Of a DNA stretch of 64,000 bases, positions 44,941 to 53,829 are shown piece after piece. The notes beneath the pieces are model-generated. The model saw nothing but the letters and a program-made list of their open reading frames with translations. It was not told the origin of the DNA and did not search any database. Origin of the DNA: Paludisphaera borealis (GTDB lineage: Bacteria; Planctomycetota; Planctomycetia; Isosphaerales; Isosphaeraceae); the NCBI RefSeq assembly GCF_001956985.1, contig NZ_CP019082.1, positions 1,612,001-1,676,000 of the forward strand, in the 5' to 3' direction. The position numbers and the translations under genes are program-made. Position 1 is the stretch's first letter; every line of letters starts with the position of its first letter.

Positions 44941-47900
44941 TCATTCGGTTTCCAACGTCACCGCCATGACGACCGGCGCGGTGTGGTCGGGGCCTTTCAC
45001 CAGCTCGATATGGTCGATCGGATCGGACCGTTCGGGCTGGACCCGGACGTGCCGAAGCTGGCGGCCGTCGAGCTTGAACGCGAGTTGCGAGCCGGGGACG
45101 TCGACCACTCGAATATAATCGGCGAACTCGACGCCGTCACGCAGCGCGTGGTCCTCGACCTTGCCGTCGGCGTAGTGGAGCCGGACGATCATCGAGACCG
45201 TCTTCCGCGCCTCGCCGCCGTTGAAGCCCCATCCGCTCACGCCGCTGAGCAAGTGGACGGCCTTCGCCGGCGCGTTGCAGGGGAGTGAGACCGATTTCGG
45301 CATCCGAGGGGGAATCGCACCCAGCGGCGAGAACAGCATCACGGCGTTGGGCGACTTGTCGCCGCGCGGGTCGACGAGCTGGTAAGGCACGCCCTCGAAC
45401 GTCTTGGTCGACCAGTCGGGGAAAATCAGCCGTTCGACGGGCGACTCCGAGGCGTAGAACATCCCCTGCGTGGTGACGACCGTCGCCGCCTTGCGGAGGT
45501 CGAGCGGCAGGTACTTGCCGTGCTGGGTGAGGAAGGCCAGCAAGTCGGCGACGTCGCTCGCGCTCACCTGTTTCTCGAAGCCCTCGGGCATGATCGACTT
45601 CTTCGAGGCCGTCAGCTCGTCGATGTCGTCGCGGAGGATGACGTGCGTTTTGGCCTCGGCGTCCAGCAGCTCGACCGACGTCTTCGATTCGGACGACAGC
45701 AGGCCGTTGAGCACTCGGCCGTCGGTCATGGCGACCGAGTACTGCACGAAGTTGCCCTCGACGCTCCGGCTCGGGTCGATGATGTTGACCAGCAGCTCGC
45801 TCTTCGGATGCGCGGCCATGCCGCTGAGGTCGGGGCCGACTTGCCCCCCTTCCCCGTTGTACTTGTGGCACTTGGCGCACTGGTCGGTGAACACCTTCTT
45901 GCCGTGCGTCGGGTCTCCTCCCTGGAGCACGACCTTGGCAAGCTGGTCAATGACCGCCTGGCGGTCGCGGTCGGGAAGACCGCCGCCCCGGGCGATCAGC
46001 TCCTTGGCCCTGTCGGCGACGGCTTTCGAGGGGTGGGCGACGAGCGCTTGCTTCTGGTCGAGCGTGAACTGGTCCCAGCCGACCGCGCCCGAGTCGACGG
46101 CGTCGAGCAGGTCGGCGGTCCAGTCGGCCCGGCCGAGCAAGGCGCGGATGGCGACGACCCGCGTGGACGGGGTCATCGAGCCCAGGGCCGAGAGCAGGGT
46201 CTTGCCCGTCGCCCGGGCTCGCCCGTTCGTCAAGGCTTCGACGAGCGCTGTGGCGAGCGTCGGCGAGGTGCGCGGCGTGATCTGCGCGACGATCTCGGCG
46301 GCGACGGCGTCGTCTTCGGGCCGAAGCTCGACGACCTCGCGGCCGGCGGTGATTCGCTCGGCTTCCGGCTTCGAGGCGTCGCTCAGCTTGAGCAACAGGT
46401 TCTTGGCGATCGAGCCGGCGGCTTCCTTCATCGCCTTGCTTCCCCACCGCGAGCCCAGGTTGACGAGCCGGCCGCGGGCCTCCAGCGGCAGCCGCTCGGC
46501 AAGCCGCACGAGCGCGGCTTCACTTTCGGCGTCGAGCTTCGCCGGCTTGTCGCCGGGCCATCCCTTGCTCACGCCCGCGATGACGCGCTCGGCGATCGCC
46601 CGGCCGAACGGCTGTTCGGTCGCCGAGGTCCAGGCCGCGAACAGACCGCCGACCGATTCGACCGGCCCGCCCCGCGCGTAGTGCTCGGCGGTCCGCTCGA
46701 CGACGGTTCGCAACGCCGCCGACGGCTCGCCCTCAGCCTTGATCGTCGCGAGGGCCTTCAAGAACGGTTCGGGGTGAGCCGCCGCCGCGCTCGTGGCGGC
46801 GTCGGTCAGCCAGTGGTCCCCCTCGCCCAGCCCGTGCGCGAGGGCCGTCGCCATCCCGCGCGCCGAATCCGGCGTGCTGGGAGCGTCGGCGAGGCTCAAC
46901 AAGGCGGCGAGTCGCACCTGGGCGTCGGCGGCGGACAGCAAACCGGCCGCCACGATCGCGTCGGCGGTGGCGGCGTCGTGCGGCAGCGCCGCGATCGCAT
47001 TGCGGCGGACGCCAGCCGACGGGTGTTTGAGGGCGGCCGTCGCGGCCTTCCGCGCTCCGTCGTCGTCGAACGCCTTCAAGCCCTGGAGCGTCCAGAGGGC
47101 GTGGATCGCGGCCGGGTTCAGTCCGATCGCATCGACCGACGGATCGGCGACCAGCGCGGCCAGCGCGGGCGTCACGTCGAGCTTGCCGCGCTCGACCAGC
47201 AGGCGCTGGGCGTGCAGCCGCCAGAACTGGTTGTCGCTCTTGAGGGCCGCGACGAGCGCGTCGGGCTGGGCGGGATCGAGCGGGGCCTGCTTGGCGGACT
47301 TCCCAGCTCGATGAACCACGCGATAGATCCGGCCGTGGGTCTGGTCGCGGATCGGGGTCTCGTAGGCGCCCCCCTTGCCGGTCTTGAATCCTTGCGGCGT
47401 CGGGTTGTGCTGGACGATGTAGTTGTACCAGTCGACGACCCAGACGTTGCCGTCGGGGCCGACCTCGGCGACGATCGGCGCGGTCCATTCGTCGTGGCTG
47501 GCCAGAAGGTTCCAGCCGTTGTAGGCCGCGAAGTCGCTCCCCTTGGGTTCGAGCGTGAACGTGGCGACGAGGTGCCCCGTCGGCTCGGTGACGAAGGCTG
47601 TGCGGTTCCAGTAGGGCTTCGGATAGTTCCGCGCCGTGTAGAGGGCGTGGCCGGCGGCGGCGGTGAAGCCGCCGTGGAAGTCGACCTGGCGCACCTTATC
47701 GGTCACGGGGTAGAACGAGTTCGTCGCGGCGATCGACCTGAGAACGCTCGGCGACCAGCCGCGCACCGATTCGTAATAGCGGTTCGGCACCGCCAGGAAG
47801 ACGCTCGGGCAGCCGTTGGCGGTCGAGGCGAACGCCAGGCCCTCCTCGCTGAATCCGAGCCCCCATGAGTTGTTGTTGGTGCTGCGGAGGAACTCCAGCT

Positions 47901-49269
47901 TCGAGCCGTCGGGCTTGAACCGGTAGACCCCCTGGCCGAACTGGTGACGCTCGCCGCCGACTGTCCCGTTGAACGCGGAATAGCCGACGATCCCCCAGAT
48001 CCAGTTGTCCGGCCCCCACCGCAGGTTGCTCGGCCCGGCGTGGGTGTCGCTCGTTCCCCAGCCCGTGAAGAGGACCTTGCGGACGTCGGCCTTGTCGTCG
48101 CCGTCCGTGTCCTGGAGGAACAGCGTGTCGGGCGCCTGCTGGACGATCACGCCCCCCGAGGCGAGGCAGAGGCTCGTGGGGATGTTCAGGCCGTCGGCGA
48201 AGATCGTGAACGTCTCGGACCGGCCGTCGCCGTCGCGGTCCTCGCAGATCTTGATCCGGTCGCGTCCAGTGGCGCTCCTGGATCGTTTGACGTTCGGATA
48301 GTCATAACTTTCCGCGACCCAGAGCCGCCCGCGATGGTCCCAGGCCATGCAGATCGGCTTGGCGATCTCGGGCTCGGTCGCGAAAAGCTGGGCTTCGAAG
48401 CCGTTCGGCAGGACGAGGCGCTTGATCGACTCACTGGCGGGGAGCGGCTCGGGCATCTTGCGGTAGGGCTCGCCCTGAGTCCCCCACTTGTTGGACGGCA
48501 GGTAGTTGGGGATGTCGCCGGCCGCCTCGGTGAGCGGAACCGGCTTCAAGTTCGAAGCGACGGCCGGGCGACTGTCGAAGACCGGCTTGCCCGCCGCCCA
48601 CCGAATCCCGCGCTCGAGCAGATCCTGAAAGCCCGGCTGTTCCCAGGTCCGCGAGTCATGGCCGTACGCGGTATAGAAGACGCGTCCCTTGCCCTGCGCG
48701 CGGGTCCACGTCCACGGCTCCTGGTCGCGCATCTGGAGGACGTGGCGGCCTTCGGTGTTGTGCAGGTCGTGAACGTAGGTCTCGTCCCAGGTCCGGAACG
48801 GAAGCAGGCCCTTGGTGATCGGATGCTCGGCGTCGACCACGCGGGTCTCGAACGCCCCCTCGCCGTGGCTCTTGAACTGCGCCCCGACGAGCGCCACGTA
48901 CTTCGGCGCGTTGCGGAAGCAGAACGAGGCGCAGTGGATCGGGACGAACCCCCCTCCCCCTTCGACGAAATCAAGCAGCGCCTTCTCTTGCGCGGGGGCG
49001 ATCTCGTCGATGTTGGCGTAGATCAAAACGGCGTCGTAGTTCGCCAGCGTCTTGGGGTCGAGGTCCGTCACCTTCTCGGTATAGGTCGCGTCGATGCCGC
49101 GAAGGGCCAGGACGGGCGTGATCTGCGCCGCGCGGTCGGCCGGATCGTGGTGGCCGCGATCGCCCAGGAAGAGGACGCGGATCGGTCGAGGCTCGGCCGT
49201 GGCGGGCGCCGGGGCCTCCGCCGCGATCGCGGCGGTCAGGCCGAGGAAGGCGATGAGGGTGTGTATCAT
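44941..49269 (-). CDS. Giant secreted ThuA / PVC dehydrogenase-like / HEAT / cytochrome c protein
   Basis: 1442 residues. A signal peptide leads a ThuA (glutamine-amidotransferase-like) domain at about 28-228 (IRVLFLGDRGHHDPADRA, EGGGGFVPIHCASFCFRNA). A PVC-type beta-propeller domain spans about 265-680 (VLPNGFEAQLFATEPEIAKP, WDHRGRLWVAESYDYPN). HEAT-like Ala-rich repeats follow to about 1080. A haem-binding motif, DQCAKCHKYNGEGG, is at about 1129 with downstream IDPSRSVEGNFVQY and Met ligand candidates. The end (about 1330-1442) is an NPCBM-like beta domain. The architecture is typical of planctomycetes and is thought to act on carbohydrates with electron transfer; the reaction is not established. 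Confidence 0.9.
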   Translation of the reverse strand: MIHTLIAFLGLTAAIAAEAPAPATAEPRPIRVLFLGDRGHHDPADRAAQITPVLALRGIDATYTEKVTDLDPKTLANYDAVLIYANIDEIAPAQEKALLDFVEGGGGFVPIHCASFCFRNAPKYVALVGAQFKSHGEGAFETRVVDAEHPITKGLLPFRTWDETYVHDLHNTEGRHVLQMRDQEPWTWTRAQGKGRVFYTAYGHDSRTWEQPGFQDLLERGIRWAAGKPVFDSRPAVASNLKPVPLTEAAGDIPNYLPSNKWGTQGEPYRKMPEPLPASESIKRLVLPNGFEAQLFATEPEIAKPICMAWDHRGRLWVAESYDYPNVKRSRSATGRDRIKICEDRDGDGRSETFTIFADGLNIPTSLCLASGGVIVQQAPDTLFLQDTDGDDKADVRKVLFTGWGTSDTHAGPSNLRWGPDNWIWGIVGYSAFNGTVGGERHQFGQGVYRFKPDGSKLEFLRSTNNNSWGLGFSEEGLAFASTANGCPSVFLAVPNRYYESVRGWSPSVLRSIAATNSFYPVTDKVRQVDFHGGFTAAAGHALYTARNYPKPYWNRTAFVTEPTGHLVATFTLEPKGSDFAAYNGWNLLASHDEWTAPIVAEVGPDGNVWVVDWYNYIVQHNPTPQGFKTGKGGAYETPIRDQTHGRIYRVVHRAGKSAKQAPLDPAQPDALVAALKSDNQFWRLHAQRLLVERGKLDVTPALAALVADPSVDAIGLNPAAIHALWTLQGLKAFDDDGARKAATAALKHPSAGVRRNAIAALPHDAATADAIVAAGLLSAADAQVRLAALLSLADAPSTPDSARGMATALAHGLGEGDHWLTDAATSAAAAHPEPFLKALATIKAEGEPSAALRTVVERTAEHYARGGPVESVGGLFAAWTSATEQPFGRAIAERVIAGVSKGWPGDKPAKLDAESEAALVRLAERLPLEARGRLVNLGSRWGSKAMKEAAGSIAKNLLLKLSDASKPEAERITAGREVVELRPEDDAVAAEIVAQITPRTSPTLATALVEALTNGRARATGKTLLSALGSMTPSTRVVAIRALLGRADWTADLLDAVDSGAVGWDQFTLDQKQALVAHPSKAVADRAKELIARGGGLPDRDRQAVIDQLAKVVLQGGDPTHGKKVFTDQCAKCHKYNGEGGQVGPDLSGMAAHPKSELLVNIIDPSRSVEGNFVQYSVAMTDGRVLNGLLSSESKTSVELLDAEAKTHVILRDDIDELTASKKSIMPEGFEKQVSASDVADLLAFLTQHGKYLPLDLRKAATVVTTQGMFYASESPVERLIFPDWSTKTFEGVPYQLVDPRGDKSPNAVMLFSPLGAIPPRMPKSVSLPCNAPAKAVHLLSGVSGWGFNGGEARKTVSMIVRLHYADGKVEDHALRDGVEFADYIRVVDVPGSQLAFKLDGRQLRHVRVQPERSDPIDHIELVKGPDHTAPVVMAVTLETE

Positions 49270-49343
49270 GATGTCGGTCTCTTATCGGATCCAGAGAGGG
49301 TCAAGGGTCGATCGGGAGAGCGCCTGACGTCGAGTCGCGAAAA

Positions 49344-51014
49344 TCAGGGGAAGTCTTGAGACGAGGCCAGCCGGAAACCGTCGAGGCTCGTCGGCAGGCT
49401 CGCCAGCCTCGATGAGAGGACGGTCACCGAGACGTTCCGGATGGTCAAGGTCTTGCTGACGTCGCTCTGCGTGTTGGCCCCGAAGACCCCGACGTAGAGG
49501 TCGGCGGCTCCGTCCAGGAACGGTCGGTGCGCGATCGAGAGCGTGCTGGAACTCTGACGGGTCTGGTTCTCGACGATCAGCGAGTACCGTCCTCGCCGTC
49601 TCCTCAAGGTCAGCTTGAGATCCTCGCCGGTGTTCATCACGCCGATCTCGTGGATGTCGGCGTCGATCCCGCCGTCGTTGTTCACCAGGAAGAGCCTGTA
49701 CTGATCGCGCTCGTTCTGGCTGATCAGGCCGCCTCGAATGTTGGAATCGCTTTTCCTGCCGGCGTAGAGGCCGAACTGGCCGACCTGCTCCAGACCGGGG
49801 ATCTCCGGGATCGTGGCGCTGATCTCGAAGTCCTCGGCGCCGGTGAAGCCCAGGTCGGCCAGCCGGAAGCCCAGGTATTCGCCCCTCGCCAGGTTAGTCT
49901 GCTTGTTGATGTCGCTTCGGGTGGTCGTGAGCCGGAGGGCGCGGGCCGCCGGATCGAGCCGGAGATTCGGATCGAGGCCAGGGAGCGAGCTTCCCGTTCC
50001 CGGCAGCCGGTGCGTCAGGCCGATGCCCATGCCGGCCGCGTCGCTCAGCGTCCCCGGACGGGGGGCCGAAAAGTCGAGTTCGAGACTGCGAGGGACGATC
50101 ACGCGGGGAGGGTCGATGGCGCGGACGAACCGCGAGGCGTCTTCGCCTTGAACCGTGGGGTCCTCGATTTCAACCGATCGGGGGGCGATCAACGCGACCT
50201 GATCCTTGAGCAGCGTCAGCGCCGGCGACCGCTTGTCCGGCGTCGCGAGCGGCGAGGCCTGGACCTCTCCCTTGAAGACCTTCACCGTGGTGTTGCCGCG
50301 ATCGTCGACCGTCAGGCCGAACTCGGTGCCGAGGTCGACCACCTTGCCGGTCGGAGAGAGGACCATAAACCCCTTGGCTCTGGGCGGCACCTGCGCCGTC
50401 ATCTTGCCCGACACGAGCCTTGCGCTGTTGCCGGTCAGTAATTCAACGATCGCCGGACCCTGGAGCAGCACCCGGGCGCCCTGGTCGAACTCGATCTCCG
50501 CCAGGCCGACCCGGAGCTTGAGGAGCTTGCCGGCTCTCATGTCGCGACCGGGCATCTCCGACTCGTCCGCGGCCCATTGGCAGTCTTGCGCGTTCACCAG
50601 CCAGGCGACGTTCGAGGGCTCGGACGTCGCCGGCGCGGTGGCCGGACGCGGCCGTCCCATCGCCAGGAAGCCCCAGCCGAGGGCGAACAGCACGACCGCC
50701 GCCGCCAGCTTGCCGACCGTCTCCGTCGGAGCGAACCGACGGAGAGACCAACGGCGGGCTGGCGACGCGATCGTCGGCCCGTCCGTCGCGACGTCGCGGA
50801 GCTGGGTCCGGAGCGCCTCGGAAGCGTGCCGGGATCGGACGACGAAGCGGATCTCGGAATGTACCAGGTGCGCCTCGGCGAAGGACCGCCGGGCCTCGGC
50901 GTCGGCCGACAACCGCCGCTCAAGTTCGCGCAGCGAAGCGTCGTCGAGCAGGCCGTCGCACGAGGCCTGGATCAGATCGTCGAGTGGGCGGAGAGAAGGA
51001 TCGACGTCGCTCAT
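49344..51014 (-). CDS. FecR-domain / LamG-like membrane protein, probable anti-sigma partner
   Basis: About 556 residues. The cytoplasmic N-terminus (LDDLIQASCDGLLDDASLRE and LERRLSADAEARRSFAEAHL) matches the planctomycete anti-sigma-like zone, followed by one membrane helix (VGKLAAAVVLFALGWGFLAM). The periplasmic part has a FecR domain (FDQGARVLLQGPAIVELLTG, VDLGTEFGLTVDDRGNTTVK) and a concanavalin/LamG-like C-terminus. The start ATG overlaps the sigma-factor stop as ATGA (51014-51011), so the two proteins are translationally coupled. It probably senses a surface signal and controls the sigma factor. Confidence 0.88.
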   Translation of the reverse strand: MSDVDPSLRPLDDLIQASCDGLLDDASLRELERRLSADAEARRSFAEAHLVHSEIRFVVRSRHASEALRTQLRDVATDGPTIASPARRWSLRRFAPTETVGKLAAAVVLFALGWGFLAMGRPRPATAPATSEPSNVAWLVNAQDCQWAADESEMPGRDMRAGKLLKLRVGLAEIEFDQGARVLLQGPAIVELLTGNSARLVSGKMTAQVPPRAKGFMVLSPTGKVVDLGTEFGLTVDDRGNTTVKVFKGEVQASPLATPDKRSPALTLLKDQVALIAPRSVEIEDPTVQGEDASRFVRAIDPPRVIVPRSLELDFSAPRPGTLSDAAGMGIGLTHRLPGTGSSLPGLDPNLRLDPAARALRLTTTRSDINKQTNLARGEYLGFRLADLGFTGAEDFEISATIPEIPGLEQVGQFGLYAGRKSDSNIRGGLISQNERDQYRLFLVNNDGGIDADIHEIGVMNTGEDLKLTLRRRRGRYSLIVENQTRQSSSTLSIAHRPFLDGAADLYVGVFGANTQSDVSKTLTIRNVSVTVLSSRLASLPTSLDGFRLASSQDFP

Positions 51015-51535
51015 GCGCGCGCTCCCTGGACCAAGGATCTTCGGACGCACTCGCAGAGGGCCTCCCTGATCCGCTTGAGCGAGTTGTGGATGCTCTGCGG
51101 CGATCGCCCCCAGGTCTCGGCGATCTGAGGGATGCGGACCGATCGGCGATAGCAGGCTTCGAGCAGCTCGCGGTCCCGTTCGCGCAGCTTGTCGACGCAG
51201 CCGGCGAGTGCGTCGAGTCGCTCCTCCTGATTCTCCCGCGCGACGGCCTCCCAGGCCTCAATCAGCAGGATGTTCAAATCGTCGCTGAAGTAGAGTCGGT
51301 CGCGGCTGCGGCTTCTCAGGAAGTTGGACGCCTCGAACCGGGCGACCCCGCAAGCCCAGGCGACGAAGCTCCTCGTCGGATCGTATTGTTCGTATTTTCG
51401 CCAGAGCGCCAGACCGGTCTGTTGGAACACGTCGTCGGCGTCGTCCATGTCGCGCACGAGTGAATAGATGTAGGAGAAGATCTGCGTCTGACAGCGCTGG
51501 AGCCTCTCGGAGAACTCGGCTCGCTTGTCGCTCAT
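51011..51535 (-). CDS. ECF-type RNA polymerase sigma factor (planctomycete family)
   Basis: 174 residues. Region 2 is present as FSYIYSLVRDMDDADDVFQQ and SFVAWACGVARFEASNFLRS, and region 4 as LDALAGCVDKLRERDRELLE and IPQIAETWGRSPQSIHNSLK, with a helix-turn-helix. It belongs to the ECF group expanded in Rhodopirellula-like planctomycetes. It directs RNA polymerase to its own regulon, probably including this operon. First gene of a four-gene operon with FecR-LamG, ThuA/PVC and GH2 genes. No clear ribosome binding site is seen before the ATG. Confidence 0.92.
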   Translation of the reverse strand: MSDKRAEFSERLQRCQTQIFSYIYSLVRDMDDADDVFQQTGLALWRKYEQYDPTRSFVAWACGVARFEASNFLRSRSRDRLYFSDDLNILLIEAWEAVARENQEERLDALAGCVDKLRERDRELLEACYRRSVRIPQIAETWGRSPQSIHNSLKRIREALCECVRRSLVQGARA

Positions 51536-51671
51536 GATCGCATCCACAGGGTACGAGGCCGTCGACACTTCTATAAAGGTATCAGCCGGCCACGGCCGCT
51601 TGTCACCCTGCGAATGGAAAAACCGATCCGGAATCCTGGATTCTTTCAGAGTCGAGACCCGCTCACGCCCC

Positions 51672-51994
51672 GCCGAGAGCCCAGAACGCGCTGGAGACGA
51701 CGCCCAACGCTTACTACAAGCAGTGCATGGCGTCGCCGCCGACGCCTGGCTCCGGCAACACCGACCTGACCGGTAGCGGCGACGACGATAGCTCCGGCAT
51801 GGTCTGGATGTCGGGCCAGCCCGATAACTCGCGGTAGCTCCACGTGATGCCGCCGAACACCTTGGGGGGGCCGCTCCGGGCTGCAAATGGCTCACGTCGC
51901 CAGCAGCCGGCAACCTGGCTCGATCAACGTCCAGACGTGGTGGGCGCTGGGGTGCCCTGCCGGTGGCGAGATGACCTCGTCCGACCAGTGCTGA
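51672..51994 (+). pseudogene. Decayed C-terminal fragment of a DUF1559 gene
   Basis: Plus-strand frames here translate to recognisable DUF1559 ending pieces. The first is NALETTPNAYYKQCMASPP and, after an in-frame TAG near 51836, LHVMPPNT. After a frameshift, AHVASSRQPGSINVQTWWAL and GGEMTSSDQC follow with a TGA at 51992. In intact proteins the HVMPPN and SSRHPGGVN blocks are followed by DGSVRF; that block is deleted here. No N-terminal prepilin part is present. It is a relic left beside the sigma-factor operon. Confidence 0.75.
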
Positions 51995-52010
51995 CGGGGG
52001 GAAGATCCTG

Positions 52011-52331
52011 TTCAACCGCTTGATCGTGAGGGGCAAGTCCGAGAAGAAAGCGAATCAGAACGACGACCTCGCCGACCTGGGCCAGGCCTACGAACAGGCC
52101 GGTCTGATCGACGAGGCGCGGGGGTGGTACAAGCTGGCGATCGACATGGACCCGCTCGACTGCCACTCTCAATCGGCCCTCTTCCACGTCGACGCCGTCG
52201 CCGCGTCGAGGCCGGCCCCGCGCTCTGCTGAGTCCGGCGAGCCCGTCGTCAATGGTAGACGGCGCGCTCCAGCGTCTTGCATTGTTCGATCCAGTCGCCG
52301 AGTTGCTTCTCCGAGGGAATCCGCCGGGTGA
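52011..52331 (+). pseudogene. Fragment of a TPR-repeat gene
   Basis: An open plus-strand frame encodes one clear tetratricopeptide unit, DDLADLGQAYEQAGLIDEAR and GWYKLAIDMDPLD, with no start signal and no second repeat. It directly follows the DUF1559 relic and overlaps the end of the minus-strand DUF4332 gene. It is best read as the remnant of a gene that once lay downstream of the DUF1559 gene. Confidence 0.5.
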
Positions 52332-52650
52332 GCTTCTTGGCTTCGTTGACCTCGACGAGCTTGGCGTGGAGGTTCGCGGCGACCCGGTGCGCCAACTCGG
52401 GGACCGAATCGACCCCGGCGGCTTCGAGAAGCTCGGCGAACTGCTCGGCGACGCCCACGATCCGGATCAGGTCGGCGTGATTGACCCACCGCAGGATCAG
52501 GGCGCCCGAGATGCCCGTCTTCTCGGCCAGTTCGTCGCGGCCCTTGGGCTTCGCGCCCAGCTCCAGCAGCTTCTCGACCGTCTTGACGCCCGCGTCCTCG
52601 AGCTTCTTCGCGTAGACTTCACCGACGCCCTCGATATCGATGATCTTCAC
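52249..52650 (-). CDS. DUF4332 helix-hairpin-helix protein
   Basis: 133 residues from a GTG start with AAAGGAGGG upstream. The whole protein is the DUF4332 pattern of tandem helix-hairpin-helix motifs: MKIIDIEGVGEVYAKKLEDA and GVKTVEKLLELGAKPKGRDE, then LILRWVNHADLIRIVGV, AGVDSVPELAHRV and a polar end. HhH units bind DNA non-specifically or mediate protein contacts. No neighbour suggests a pathway. Confidence 0.88.
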   Translation of the reverse strand: MKIIDIEGVGEVYAKKLEDAGVKTVEKLLELGAKPKGRDELAEKTGISGALILRWVNHADLIRIVGVAEQFAELLEAAGVDSVPELAHRVAANLHAKLVEVNEAKKLTRRIPSEKQLGDWIEQCKTLERAVYH

Positions 52651-52851
52651 CGCGCCCTCCTTTCATTTCGATCCAGCCAGGAAGTGGAACGCTGGCGCAC
52701 CCGTCGTCAGGGCCGCTCCAACCCGCGCAAGCCGGCCGACCGCGTCAGCCGGCTTTGTTCAAACTATAGTTCGACTTGCGCGTCAAACAAGTTGAATGCG
52801 AATCCGGGAGAGGTACGGGATGTTTTCGAGAACGCTTTGTGAAGCCGTCGT

Positions 52852-53619
52852 TCAGTCGATCAGCTCGACGCGGGCGCGGTAGCCGGAGGGCATTTGAAGC
52901 GTATCGAGGGAGCGGCGGACGCTTCGGCGGTACCAGAAGCGAGACGCCCGGGCGCGAATGGCGACCGTCCGGCCCGTGACGCGGACGTCGACCGAATTGA
53001 CGTGGTCGCCCAGCGCCTCCTGGATCTTCTGCTCGACCCGCCGCTTCACGGCCGCCTCGGCGGCCGGGTCGGACCGCGACTCGACGCGGATGGCGCTCTT
53101 GGCGTTCGACCCCTCGTCGTCGGCTCCCAGGATGCGCCCCAGCACGGCCCCGGGGTAATACCGCGAACCACCCGTCGCCGGCGCGGGCGTTGCGGGGCTC
53201 GTCGACCGGGGCTTAGCCCGGGTCGGGGCCGAACGCTTGGGCTCGGCCTCGTCGACCTCGTCGGCCGCCGGGATCGGTTCGAGAGTCAACGGGATGGCGG
53301 CTTTCGGCGTCGTCGCGGGACCAGCCAGTGCCGGTGCGTCCGAGGGCTTTGCTCCGGCGACGACCGACGGCTTCCGGGCCGTCCGCGCCGACGCGGAGGC
53401 GGGCGCGGTGACGCCGGGGATCACCAGCAGCGGACGCCTCGGAGCGGCTTCAGACGCGGTCGGCGCCGAGAGAGCGGCCGAAGCGGGAGGCGAGGCGGCG
53501 GCCTCGGCTGGGGGCAAAAGCGCCGGGGCATCGAGCGCCGGGCTGGAGTCCTGGGCGTGCGCCAGGCTCGCCGCGAGCATCAGAATTCCCAGAGTCCCGA
53601 CGACGACGCTGCGTGACAT
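52852..53619 (-). CDS. Secreted BON-domain protein with long Ala/Pro linker
   Basis: About 255 residues from ATG 53619, with GAAGGCGG upstream. The signal peptide ends AASLAHA. A long Ala/Pro/Ser-rich disordered linker fills residues 25-150. The C-terminal BON domain reads AAVKRRVEQKIQEALGDHVN, VDVRVTGRTVAIRARASRFW and RRSVRRSLDTLQMPSGYRAR. BON domains bind phospholipid or help anchor periplasmic proteins. A longer frame from 53694 is unlikely because it hides the signal peptide. Confidence 0.82.
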   Translation of the reverse strand: MSRSVVVGTLGILMLAASLAHAQDSSPALDAPALLPPAEAAASPPASAALSAPTASEAAPRRPLLVIPGVTAPASASARTARKPSVVAGAKPSDAPALAGPATTPKAAIPLTLEPIPAADEVDEAEPKRSAPTRAKPRSTSPATPAPATGGSRYYPGAVLGRILGADDEGSNAKSAIRVESRSDPAAEAAVKRRVEQKIQEALGDHVNSVDVRVTGRTVAIRARASRFWYRRSVRRSLDTLQMPSGYRARVELID

Positions 53620-53829
53620 GGTCGTTCCGCCTTCGTGAACAGCACGCCCGAACGGATTGGAGTCTATCGTTTCTTCATCGGTCGATCGGCTCACAATTCA
53701 TGCGTCTTTTCCGACGGCAGGGACGGTTCCGCGGTCAACACCGGTCTTGCGACCTCGGGCCGGGTCGAGTTAGATGGGAATCGGCCCGGTTCGACGATGT
53801 TTTCCTGATTATCGGCACAAGGATACGAC

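Noticed and set aside
45520-47868. 782-codon plus-strand frame opposite the giant cytochrome
   Set aside because: Antisense shadow with Arg/Gly/Val-rich translation and no domain.
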